Below, one piece after another: positions 9,475-17,437 of a DNA stretch of 64,000 nt (position 1 is the first letter of the stretch; every line of letters begins with the position of its first letter). Made by a program: the position numbers and the translations under genes. This DNA is from Pseudoclavibacter soli DSM 23366. GTDB taxonomy: Bacteria > Actinomycetota > Actinomycetes > Actinomycetales > Microbacteriaceae. The DNA lies in assembly GCF_000423505.1 (NCBI RefSeq), contig NZ_KE384027.1:435140-499139 (forward strand), written 5' to 3'. The notes beneath the pieces are model-generated. The model did no database searches and was not told the DNA's origin. It was given only the letters and a program-made list of their open reading frames with translations.

Positions 9475-10274
9475 GCACGGTGGCAATCGAACGCGACGGC
9501 GAACAGACACAGACGGTCGGTCTGGTCGAGGTCAGCCATGTGAGCAAGTCCTATGGTGCTGTGGAGGTATTGCACGACGTCTCACTGACGGTGCACCCCG
9601 GCGAGACGGTGGCCCTGATCGGCCCCTCCGGGTCGGGCAAGTCGACGCTGCTGCGCACCATCAACCATTTGGAGACGGTCGACAGCGGAGCAGTGACGGT
9701 CGATGGCCAGTACATCGGCTATGAGCGCCGGGGTGATCGCCTGTATGAAGTGCCAGAGCGCGAAGTTCTGCGGCGTCGCACGCAAGTGGGCATTGTCTTT
9801 CAGCAGTTCAATCTGTTTCCCAACCTGACCGTGCTTGAGAACATCACGTTGGCTCCGGTCTCACTCGGCCGGGCATCAGCCGAGCAGGCCGCGGCCCAGG
9901 CACGCGAGCAGTTGGCTCGGGTGGGTCTCGCTGACAAAGCCGACCGGTACCCGAGTCAGCTCTCTGGAGGGCAGCAGCAACGCGTGGCGATCGCCCGGGC
10001 GCTGGTGCTCAAACCCAAAGTGCTGCTGTTCGACGAACCGACCAGTGCACTCGACCCAGAGCTGGTCGGAGAGGTGCTCGATGTGATTCGCGTTCTGGCC
10101 AGACAGGGCACAACGCTGATCATTGTCACCCACGAGATCGGCTTCGCCAGAGAAATCGCAGACCGTGTGGCCTTTCTCGAAGACGGCCGCATTCTCGAGA
10201 TCGGCACACCAGAACAGGTCCTGGTACATCCGACGAATCAACGAACCAAGGAATTCGTCGATCGGGTGCTCTGA
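9471..10274 (+). CDS. Amino acid ABC transporter ATP-binding protein
   Basis: ATPase subunit of 267 residues. Walker A GPSGSGKST is at about residues 51-59, the Q-loop in GIVFQQFNLFP, the signature LSGGQQQRVAIARAL at about 163-177, and Walker B VLLFDEPTSALDPE follows, then the H-loop in IIVTHE. This is the GlnQ/HisP/TcyC type that serves polar amino acid importers. The start overlaps the permease stop (ATGA), so coupling is expected. It energises the importer formed with the neighbouring permease and binding protein. Confidence 0.95.
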   Translation: MSTVAIERDGEQTQTVGLVEVSHVSKSYGAVEVLHDVSLTVHPGETVALIGPSGSGKSTLLRTINHLETVDSGAVTVDGQYIGYERRGDRLYEVPEREVLRRRTQVGIVFQQFNLFPNLTVLENITLAPVSLGRASAEQAAAQAREQLARVGLADKADRYPSQLSGGQQQRVAIARALVLKPKVLLFDEPTSALDPELVGEVLDVIRVLARQGTTLIIVTHEIGFAREIADRVAFLEDGRILEIGTPEQVLVHPTNQRTKEFVDRVL

Positions 10275-10351
10275 CCCCGCGACCCGGCGGAGCATGCGCG
10301 TCGAGTTGAACAGACCATCACAGAAAACCATTGAAGGAAAGCAGGAACTAC

Positions 10352-11362
10352 ATGGCAATCACAAAGAAGCAGGGAGGCTTGATCGTCGCAGCGGTTGCGG
10401 TCGTGGCCTTGGCCACTGGCGGTATCTGGGCCGGCGTGAAAGGGTTCGGCGGGAGTTCTGGCGAAAGTACGGAGTCACAAGTAGCCAGTGCGGTCTCGTT
10501 CGACCTCACCTCGCAGAACGCAGCCGACCGACCGCACATTGATGCGGTACCCGAGGCTGTCGAGGCGCTCAAAGAGAGTGGGTTCACGCCCATTGAAGCC
10601 GGCAAGCTGACCGTCGTCGGCACGGCTGGCTCAGGCGGGGCTCCGCTGGGCCTGTTCGCCTCCGACGACAACTCCACCCGAATCGGCAGCGAGGCGGATT
10701 TCGGCGCGCTGATCGCGGAGGGCCTCGGGCTTGAGTACCAGCAGGCGGTGACCTCTTGGTCAGACTGGCCACTGGGCATCCAGTCTGGCAAGTATGACTT
10801 GGTCACCTCGAATGTCACGGTGACTGAAGAGCGCAAAGAGCTCTACGACTTTGCCACCTATCGTGTCGATCTGCTGGGCTTTTATGTGAAGTCTGACAGC
10901 TCGATCTCCAGCATCCAGTCGGCCGAGGACGTCTCGGGCCTGAAGATCATCGTCGGTTCTGGCACGAACCAAGAGAAGGTGCTGCTGAGCTGGAATCAGA
11001 CGCTCGAAAGCGAGGGCAAAGACCCTGCCGAACTGGTCTATTACGACGACGACTCGGCAGCAACGCTGGCGATTCAGTCAGGTCGTGCCGACGCGACGTT
11101 CGGCCCCAATGCTACGGGCGCGTTCAAGGCCGCATCGACCGCTGAGACCAAACTCGTCGGCACCGTCAACGGTGGCTGGCCCGAGACCGCGGAGATCGCT
11201 GCGGCCACGAAGAAGGACAACGGGTTGATCAAGGCCGTCAACATCGTGCTGAACAAAGCGATCGAAGAAGGCCAGTACCAGCAGATCCTCGAACGCTGGG
11301 GGCTGACAGCAGAGGCCGTCACCGAGTCTCGAATCAACCCGCCGGGGCTTCCCAAGAGCTGA
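10352..11362 (+). CDS. Amino acid ABC transporter substrate-binding protein without lipobox
   Basis: Family 3 solute-binding protein of 336 residues. Two-lobe features begin after residue 80 (GKLTVVGTAGSGG, GIQSGKYDLVTSNVTVT, VSGLKIIVGSGTNQE, AIQSGRADATFGPN). The N-terminus has two lysines, a hydrophobic stretch (GLIVAAVAVVALATGGIWAG) and then a Ser/Gly/Glu-rich linker, but no cysteine. It therefore cannot be a standard lipoprotein and is either held by an uncleaved helix or secreted. ATG 10352 was chosen because AAGGAAAGCAGG lies just before it. It binds the substrate for the preceding permease and ATPase. Confidence 0.92.
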   Translation: MAITKKQGGLIVAAVAVVALATGGIWAGVKGFGGSSGESTESQVASAVSFDLTSQNAADRPHIDAVPEAVEALKESGFTPIEAGKLTVVGTAGSGGAPLGLFASDDNSTRIGSEADFGALIAEGLGLEYQQAVTSWSDWPLGIQSGKYDLVTSNVTVTEERKELYDFATYRVDLLGFYVKSDSSISSIQSAEDVSGLKIIVGSGTNQEKVLLSWNQTLESEGKDPAELVYYDDDSAATLAIQSGRADATFGPNATGAFKAASTAETKLVGTVNGGWPETAEIAAATKKDNGLIKAVNIVLNKAIEEGQYQQILERWGLTAEAVTESRINPPGLPKS

Positions 11363-11375
11363 TCTCAGACCGCTC

Positions 11376-11426
11376 GTCGAGTCTCGCCCGCCACGATTGT
11401 TCAGAATCCGGCGGGCGAGACTCGAC
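11376..11426 (+). terminator. Perfect 17-bp inverted repeat between binding protein and D-cysteine desulfhydrase genes
   Basis: Arms at 11376-11392 and 11410-11426 are perfectly complementary (17 of 17) around a 17-nt loop. No T-run follows, so this may be a hairpin-only actinobacterial terminator or a leader element for the next gene, whose ATG lies 60 nt downstream. The arms contain the symmetric words GTCGAG and CTCGAC, so a protein-binding palindrome is also possible. Confidence 0.7.
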
Positions 11427-11486
11427 CCGGTTAAACTGCATGCCTGGCGCACACTTCGCCCGCACCAGCCCACAGGAGACTCAACT

Positions 11487-12488
11487 ATGACCACATTGCT
11501 CGCCCGTTACGCTCGTCGACCGAGATTCGTGGCTGCGCCCACGCCGCTGCAGCGCCTCGACCGGCTGCGCGACGCACTCGGTGGTGCTGGTCAGGTGCCC
11601 GAACTGTGGATCAAACGCGACGACCTCACCGGGCTCGCCGGAGGCGGCAACAAAGCTCGTAAACTCGAATTCCTGCTAGACGACGCCCTCGCACAGGGTG
11701 CGGACACCGTGGTTACCATCGGCGCCGTGCAGTCGAACCACGCCCGACAGACCGCTGCCGCCGCCAACCGTGTCGGGCTCGCCGCACATCTGGTGCTCGA
11801 GGTGCCCGAGGGTGCCACCGACGAGTACCTGAACAATGGCAACGCACTGCTCGACGATCTGCTCGGCGCCGAGATCACACTGGTGCCAGAGGGCGACGAC
11901 TCCTCGGCTGCGGCGGATGCCGTGGTCGCCAGGCTCCGATCGGCCGGTCGCGCACCCATACTCATCCCGGTGGGCGGTTCATCGCCCCTGGGCAGCCTCG
12001 GATATGTCGAGGCGTTCACTGAGCTGGTCGACAGCGGCCTCGATCTCGATGCCGTGGTGGTGGCCAGCGGAAGTGCCGGCACACAGGCAGGGCTTGTTGT
12101 TGGGGCGCAAGTGCATCGGGCATCCACCCGCATTATCGGCGTGACCGTCTCACGCAGCGTTGCCGACCAACAGCCCAAAGTGCTGAGTCTGGTGGAGCAG
12201 ACCCTGCAGTTGCTTGACGTCGACCCGGGGCAGGCGGCTGCGCGCGTCGAACTCGACGACCGGTTTGTGGGGCCGGGCTATGGTGTGCCCACCGATGAGA
12301 TGCGTCGGGCAGTGCGACTGTTCGCCGAGACCGAGGGCATTCTGCTTGACCCGGTGTACACCGGCAAGGCCGCTGCGGGCCTGCTGCAATTGGTGCGCGA
12401 AGGGGCCTTTGCCGCTGATCAGCGGGTCGCCTTTGTGCACACCGGCGGCACACCGGGGCTCTACGCCTACCGGTCTGCGCTCGTCTGA
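11487..12488 (+). CDS. dcyD: D-cysteine desulfhydrase family PLP enzyme
   Basis: Fold type II PLP enzyme of 333 residues, the usual length for the D-cysteine desulfhydrase/ACC deaminase family, which converts D-cysteine to pyruvate, ammonia and sulfide. The cofactor lysine is in GGNKARKLEF (about residue 58), AVQSNHARQTAAAA gives the conserved substrate loop, and ASGSAGTQAGL is the phosphate-binding loop. AGGAG lies 9 nt before the ATG. It follows the amino acid importer, so it may release sulfide from imported or generated cysteine. ACC deaminase or L-cysteate lyase activity cannot be excluded. Confidence 0.9.
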   Translation: MTTLLARYARRPRFVAAPTPLQRLDRLRDALGGAGQVPELWIKRDDLTGLAGGGNKARKLEFLLDDALAQGADTVVTIGAVQSNHARQTAAAANRVGLAAHLVLEVPEGATDEYLNNGNALLDDLLGAEITLVPEGDDSSAAADAVVARLRSAGRAPILIPVGGSSPLGSLGYVEAFTELVDSGLDLDAVVVASGSAGTQAGLVVGAQVHRASTRIIGVTVSRSVADQQPKVLSLVEQTLQLLDVDPGQAAARVELDDRFVGPGYGVPTDEMRRAVRLFAETEGILLDPVYTGKAAAGLLQLVREGAFAADQRVAFVHTGGTPGLYAYRSALV

Positions 12489-12547
12489 GTCACGTTGGGC
12501 TGGGTGGCCTCACGCAGTGTCGTTGTGGGCTGGTCTAGCGGCGGGCC

Positions 12548-13927
12548 TCAGTCGACGCGCAGCACCACGTCGGCGAGCGCACCGGCGGTCAGTGCGATCG
12601 ACTCGAGGTCGACCCGCTCGTTATTGCCGTGCAGGCGCCGACGAAACTCGGCCAGCCCGAGGGCTCTCGAGAACAGCCCGAACCCGTAGACGTGGGTGCC
12701 GTTCGGGCGCAGGAATCGTCCGTCGCTGCCGCCCGGGCCGATGACCTGTGCCGGCACGGCGCCCGGGTAGACGCGTTGGAAGGTTTCGGCGATACGTTTG
12801 GTCAGCTCGGAGTCTGCCGGCGAGGTGCTGCCGGGCTGAAACCCCACGCCCTCGACGACGACGCTATCGGCCCAAGGCGCCAGAGCTTTGGTGAGAAACG
12901 CCTCGACATCTGCGGCTGTCTGCCCGGGCAGCACCCTGATGTCGAGGTCGACGGTCGCGCTGCCGGGAATGACATTGTGTTTGTCGCCTGCGCGCACGAT
13001 GTTCGGCGACACCGTCATGCGGGTGAGGGCGTGCCCCAGCGGCGCCAGCTCACCGAGTTCGGGAAGCGCCGCGTCGAGGGTGTCGACATCGAGCAGACGG
13101 GCTTCGAGATCGGCTTCGAGCTGCAGACCGTGCACCAGGCTGACCCAGTGCGGCAGAATCTGCGGGGGAGCGGGCTCACGCAGCAGGTGCAGCACGATCT
13201 CGGCGGCGATTCCGGCAGCGTTGCGCGAGCCCCAAGGCACAGAACCGTGGCCTGGGATGCCGGTGATGCGCAGACGACGCCCGGCCCCGCCCTTCTCTCC
13301 GACGCCCAACGTGATGCCCGGATGCGCGCTGTCACGGTCGAGCAGCACGCCGCCCTGCTCAGTGAGCGCGTCGTCTACCGTGAGCAGCTCAGGTCGGTGC
13401 TTGGTGATCCACTCGGCGCCCCAAGCGCCGCCGGCCTCTTCGTCGGCCAGTGCCGCGAACAGGAGATCGCCGGCAGGCCGCAGCTCTGGGTGCGCCAGCG
13501 CAATACGGAAGACCGTGGCGAACGATGACGTGAGCGTGAGCATGTCGATGGCGCCGCGCCCCCAGACGTGACCGTCGGCGATCTCGGCGGCGAACGGGTC
13601 GTGTCGCCACCCTGCGGCATCAGCCGGCACGACGTCGAGATGGCCGAGCAGAGCGAGCGATCGGGCCGTTGGGTTGCTGCCATGCAGCCGCGCGATGATG
13701 GATGCCCGGCCCGGTTTGGGCTCGATGATCTCGACGTCGACTTCGGGCAGGTCGAGCAGCTCGCCAAAGAACGCCTGCAGCGTGCGCACGCTGGTGAGCT
13801 CGTCGCCCGAGCCGACCGTGCCGTCGTTCACCGCGGCATTGCGAATCAGGCGCTGCAGCAGAGCGGTAGTGTCGGCCGCGAGATCGGCCGCGGCGGGGTG
13901 ATCGCTGAGAAGAAAAGGCTCCGGCAT
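12548..13927 (-). CDS. M20 family metallopeptidase/deacylase
   Basis: Zinc amidohydrolase of 459 residues. Metal and catalytic residues are visible: His and Asp in LLGHLDVVP, Asp in GRGAIDM, the Glu pair in ADEEAGG, and a late His in RRLHGNNERVDL. GHGSVPWGS marks the lid domain. In sulfur salvage systems such enzymes remove the N-acetyl group after monooxygenase cleavage (SndA/YxeP type), which fits the flanking GNAT and LLM genes; a general dipeptidase is the alternative. TAAGTT ends 7 nt before the ATG, suggesting a leaderless start, and a small palindrome overlaps it. It is divergent from the next LLM operon. Confidence 0.9.
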   Translation of the reverse strand: MPEPFLLSDHPAAADLAADTTALLQRLIRNAAVNDGTVGSGDELTSVRTLQAFFGELLDLPEVDVEIIEPKPGRASIIARLHGSNPTARSLALLGHLDVVPADAAGWRHDPFAAEIADGHVWGRGAIDMLTLTSSFATVFRIALAHPELRPAGDLLFAALADEEAGGAWGAEWITKHRPELLTVDDALTEQGGVLLDRDSAHPGITLGVGEKGGAGRRLRITGIPGHGSVPWGSRNAAGIAAEIVLHLLREPAPPQILPHWVSLVHGLQLEADLEARLLDVDTLDAALPELGELAPLGHALTRMTVSPNIVRAGDKHNVIPGSATVDLDIRVLPGQTAADVEAFLTKALAPWADSVVVEGVGFQPGSTSPADSELTKRIAETFQRVYPGAVPAQVIGPGGSDGRFLRPNGTHVYGFGLFSRALGLAEFRRRLHGNNERVDLESIALTAGALADVVLRVD

Positions 13928-13944
13928 AGGGTACAACTTACCCT
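13928..13944. promoter_or_regulatory. Operator-like palindrome overlapping the M20 gene start
   Basis: AGGGTA (13928-13933), five bases, then TACCCT (13939-13944) form an inverted repeat directly against the start codon and across the probable -10 box (TAAGTT on the minus strand). A repressor here would block the M20 transcript. With 6-bp arms it could also be chance. Confidence 0.4.
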
Positions 13945-14099
13945 GTGCCGCGTCAGCGGCTGCCGAACGATGCACCGTGTGACGCTCTGTTGCGCAGCAA
14001 TGCGGCGCTGTGGGGTACTCCGTCTTAGTCTGACTCCGGCTTCTCCAACACTCGTCGGTGAAGCTTCGAACTTCAACACACCTCTGAAGGAGTACCAGC

Positions 14100-15185
14100 A
14101 TGGCGACATCGTTCACGCTCGGTCTGCACGTCGACGGCGACGGCTCACATCCCGCCGCCTGGCGCGACGCCCGGCACACGCCAGACCGGCTGTTGGCCGG
14201 CGCACACCCGGCGCACGTAGCCTCGCAGGCGCAGAGCGCAGGCTTTTCGTACCTCACGTATGCGGGTTCGCACCTGCCGCCGAGCGACGGCGCCGACGTG
14301 CGGGGGCGTTTTGACGCCGTGCAGTCTGCCGCATTCACCGCACCGCTGACTTCGAGCATCGGGCTCATTCCGCAGGTGCCGGTGACCTATATCGAGCCCT
14401 TCCACACCGCCACTCAGGTCGCCAGCATCGATTATTCGTCGCATGGTCGTGCCGGCGTGCTGTTCTCCGCCGAGAACTCGGCTGAGGCTGCGGCGCAGTT
14501 CGGGCGCGAGGCGCTCACCGCTGACGAGCTCGCTCAAGAGGTCGTCGACGTGGTGGCGGTCAACCGCCTGCTCTGGGACAGCTGGGAAGACGACGCGGTG
14601 ATTCGCGATCTGCCGACCGGTCGCTTCTTCGACCGCGACAAACTGCACTATGTCGATTTCGCCGGCGCGGGTTTCACCGTGAAGGGGCCGTCCATCATCC
14701 CTCGCCCACCGCAGGGGCAACTGCCCGTGCTGGTGCCGGCCGAGCATGCCGCTGGTGTTGACGCCGATGCCGTGCTGGTGCCGGTCTCTGCCGATCTGGC
14801 TCAGGCAGCCGAGGCCGCTCGCGCCGACCGCAATGTGCGAGTGATCGCCGACCTTGAGATCGCGCTCGACTCGCGCGGCGAGCTCGGTGCCGACCGACTG
14901 GCCCGATTGGATGCCCGCACACCTTGGGCTGCCGGGGCGGCTCAACGATTCACCGGCTCGGCTGACGAGCTGGTCGCTCTGCTCACCGAGCTGTCCGCCA
15001 CGGTTGACGGCGTGCGCCTCATTCCTGCGAGCCTCGCGATTGATCTCGACGAGCTCGCCTACGCGGTGCTGCCCCAGCTGCTTGCAGCTGGCGTGCTCGT
15101 CGCACCTCGCCCCGGGCAGACGCTGCGCGAGACCTTCGGTCTGCCAGTCGCCGCCAACGTGTTCGCCGCAGAAGGAGCCAAGTGA
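14100..15185 (+). CDS. LLM class flavin-dependent oxidoreductase 3 (short NtaA-like)
   Basis: A 361-residue LLM-superfamily protein. The N-terminus is divergent, but VTYIEPFHTATQVASIDYSS corresponds to the strand and helix after the flavin site, and the C-terminus TLRETFGLPVAANVF resembles the closing motif of NtaA/SnaA/DszA monooxygenases. It is therefore probably a shortened relative of the next gene, with which it overlaps (its TGA lies within the next GTG/ATG start region). AAGGAG precedes the ATG. The two proteins may form one two-subunit oxygenase or handle different substrates. Confidence 0.85.
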   Translation: MATSFTLGLHVDGDGSHPAAWRDARHTPDRLLAGAHPAHVASQAQSAGFSYLTYAGSHLPPSDGADVRGRFDAVQSAAFTAPLTSSIGLIPQVPVTYIEPFHTATQVASIDYSSHGRAGVLFSAENSAEAAAQFGREALTADELAQEVVDVVAVNRLLWDSWEDDAVIRDLPTGRFFDRDKLHYVDFAGAGFTVKGPSIIPRPPQGQLPVLVPAEHAAGVDADAVLVPVSADLAQAAEAARADRNVRVIADLEIALDSRGELGADRLARLDARTPWAAGAAQRFTGSADELVALLTELSATVDGVRLIPASLAIDLDELAYAVLPQLLAAGVLVAPRPGQTLRETFGLPVAANVFAAEGAK

Positions 15186-16546
15186 CCATGGGTCAGAACA
15201 ACAGCACACACCAGATTCAGTTCGGCGTCTTCTTTCAGGGCGTCAACTTCTCGACCATCTGGCACTGGCCGCAAAGCGGCGATCAGGTCGCCTTCGAATC
15301 GTTCCGTCGGGTGGCGCAGACCGCCGAGCGAGGCCGCTTCGCCGCCGTGTTCGTAGGGGAGGGGCTGCGCCTGCGCGAGCACCTCGGCCGCCTGCACAAC
15401 CTCGATGTGGCCGGTCGCCCCGACGCACAAACGCTTGACGCGGCACTGGCCGCCGTCACCGAAAAGATCGGCGTGGTCTCGACGCAGAGCACCACCTACA
15501 ACGACCCGGCAGACCTCGCCTACCGCCTGGCCAGCCTCAACCTGCTCTCTGGCGGCCGCAACGCCTGGAACATCGTCACCACGCACAACGCCTGGACGGG
15601 TGAGAACTTCCGTCGCGGCGGCTACGTCAGCGGTGAAGACCGCTACCGTCACGCGGATGCGTTCATTCAGGCGGTCAAGGCCATTTGGCGCAGCTGGGAG
15701 ACCGGCACGGTTGCTGACTCCGCTGCCGCTGACGACTGGAGCACGGGCATTCCGCAGCACGTCGAGGTGCACAATGAGTTCTACGATCTCGACGTGCGGC
15801 GCACTCTGCCGATCACCCCCGGTGGGCGCCCAGTGCTGTTCCAAGCGGGCGACTCCGCTGAGGGGCGCGATCTGGCAGCCAAACACGCCGACGTGATCTT
15901 CTCGGCCCACCCCGAGTTCACCGACGCCACCGAGTTCGCCGCGGACATCGCTCGCCGCGTGGAGGCTGCCGGCCGACCCGCCGGAGCGGTCACCGCGTTC
16001 CCCGGCAGCACCTTCGTGATCGGCGACACCGATGCCGAGGCACGTGAGAAGTACCGCGAGGTGCGACTCGCGCAGATCACTCCGCAGACAGCGATCGCCT
16101 ACCTCGAGCAATTCTGGGGGCGTGACCTCAGCGAGTACGATCCCGACGGCCCGCTGCCCGAGCTCGACCCCGCCGTCGAGGTGTCAAACGAGACACGCGG
16201 CAGTGGTTTTCAGAATGCCCGGGCCCGCGAGGTGGCCGAGCAGTGGCGCGCGCAGGCGGCTGACAACGGCTGGAGCATCCGCGAGTTCGTGATTCACCAC
16301 ACCGCACGCGGCAACGACGACAACGGATTCGTTGGCAGCGTGCAGACCATCGCCGACAACCTGCAGCGCTACGCCGACACCGGCATCGTCTCGGGCTTTA
16401 ACATCACGCCGTACCTGACACCCACGGGGCTCGACGAGATCGTCAACCAGCTGGTGCCCGAGCTGCAGAGCCGCGGCATCTACCCGACTGAGTACGCCGG
16501 TGACACGCTGCGCGAGCACCTGGGGCTCTCACCCGAGCTGCCGTAA
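15182..16546 (+). CDS. NtaA/SnaA/DszA family FMN-dependent monooxygenase
   Basis: A 454-residue monooxygenase of the NtaA/SnaA/DszA family, the group that includes B. subtilis CmoJ and YxeK, known in S-alkylcysteine salvage. Clear motifs: QFGVFFQGVNFSTIWHWPQ at the N-terminus, STTYNDPADLAYRLASLNLL, SGGRNAWNIVTTHN, RPVLFQAGDS, and the end motif TLREHLGLS. GTG 15182 and ATG 15188 are both possible; AGGAG at 15173-15177 sits 4 and 10 nt upstream respectively. It needs FMNH2 from a separate reductase. A hairpin terminator follows the stop. Confidence 0.93.
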   Translation: MTMGQNNSTHQIQFGVFFQGVNFSTIWHWPQSGDQVAFESFRRVAQTAERGRFAAVFVGEGLRLREHLGRLHNLDVAGRPDAQTLDAALAAVTEKIGVVSTQSTTYNDPADLAYRLASLNLLSGGRNAWNIVTTHNAWTGENFRRGGYVSGEDRYRHADAFIQAVKAIWRSWETGTVADSAAADDWSTGIPQHVEVHNEFYDLDVRRTLPITPGGRPVLFQAGDSAEGRDLAAKHADVIFSAHPEFTDATEFAADIARRVEAAGRPAGAVTAFPGSTFVIGDTDAEAREKYREVRLAQITPQTAIAYLEQFWGRDLSEYDPDGPLPELDPAVEVSNETRGSGFQNARAREVAEQWRAQAADNGWSIREFVIHHTARGNDDNGFVGSVQTIADNLQRYADTGIVSGFNITPYLTPTGLDEIVNQLVPELQSRGIYPTEYAGDTLREHLGLSPELP

Positions 16547-16552
16547 CCCAAT

Positions 16553-16583
16553 GTGCCGGTCGGGGGTGAACCTCGACCGGCAC
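16553..16583. terminator. Bidirectional hairpin terminator
   Basis: GTGCCGGTCG (16553-16562) pairs perfectly with CGACCGGCAC (16574-16583); one G-T and two G-C pairs extend the stem to 13 bp around a 5-nt loop. It lies between the convergent NtaA-like and GNAT genes. No T-run follows, as is common in actinobacteria. Confidence 0.7.
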
Positions 16584-16633
16584 TCATCGGCCGCTGCACG
16601 CACGCCGTGCCTGAGCCACAGCGAATCGCTCGG

Positions 16634-17320
16634 TCAGCTGGCGTCGCCGGTGGTGGGCAGATCGTCGAGGCGCACCGTCGGCGCCGGGTGGTACTTGTGA
16701 GCCCACTCAATGCGGCGACGCTGGCGCCAGAAGCGCAGACGAGCTCGCAGACCCTTGGGGCGCTGCCGGGCAGCAGTCGGCGTGATGCGCTTCTCGAAGG
16801 CGAGGTGCACGACCGTCTCGGGGTCGGCATCCACATCGAACAGCGGGGTGAAGCCCGTGCGCAGATACAGATGCTTGGCCTCGGGCTGGCGCGGGCCGGT
16901 GGTCAGGTACACCCTCGAATAGCCGCGTGACGCAGCCTCGTGGTCAAGGGCCGCAAGCACGCGGCGCGAGAGGCCCTGGCGACGGTGTTTCGAGGATGTC
17001 CAAATGCGCTTGTACTCGACTGTGCGTTCATCGAGATGCATGAAGGCCCCACCGGCGATGGCCTGGCCGTCGCGCACGATCAACAGGGCGAGCCCGAGCG
17101 GCGGCTCGAATACGAAGGGCGGAAACAGCTCGATCTCGCTGGGGGCGTCTTCGGGCTGTTCGAAGCCATCGAAGTCGGCATAGCGCGTGGCGTACTCGTA
17201 GTCGAGTTCGTCGAGCAGTGGCTTGGCGAGGTCATCGGCCAGCGACACCACGACCACGCGGTCATTTGTCGACTGGGGGTCAGCAGGGGTAGCACGCACA
17301 GAATCGGAGAGATCAGTCAT
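16634..17320 (-). CDS. GNAT family N-acetyltransferase
   Basis: A 228-residue acetyltransferase. The acetyl-CoA binding region is KRIWTSSKHRRQGLSRRVLAAL (split around residues 115-136), followed by VYLTTGPRQPEAKHLYLRTGF, typical of GNAT enzymes that acetylate small amines. A basic C-terminal tail (RLRFWRQRRRIEWAHKY) follows the fold. ATG 17320 is supported by TAGCAT ending 7 nt upstream (leaderless pattern). It is divergent from the FAD/NAD(P)-protein operon. It is a second candidate for N-acetylating S-modified cysteine; that role is inference. Confidence 0.87.
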   Translation of the reverse strand: MTDLSDSVRATPADPQSTNDRVVVVSLADDLAKPLLDELDYEYATRYADFDGFEQPEDAPSEIELFPPFVFEPPLGLALLIVRDGQAIAGGAFMHLDERTVEYKRIWTSSKHRRQGLSRRVLAALDHEAASRGYSRVYLTTGPRQPEAKHLYLRTGFTPLFDVDADPETVVHLAFEKRITPTAARQRPKGLRARLRFWRQRRRIEWAHKYHPAPTVRLDDLPTTGDAS

Positions 17321-17437
17321 GACAGGAATGCTAGTCAGGGTACGAATCGCGACGTGCGTCATGACGTCACGTTGCACCTGGAATGGTGCCACCGTGTACC
17401 CTCACCTAGCCTTGTGCTGTTCTGGAGAGGATCAGGC

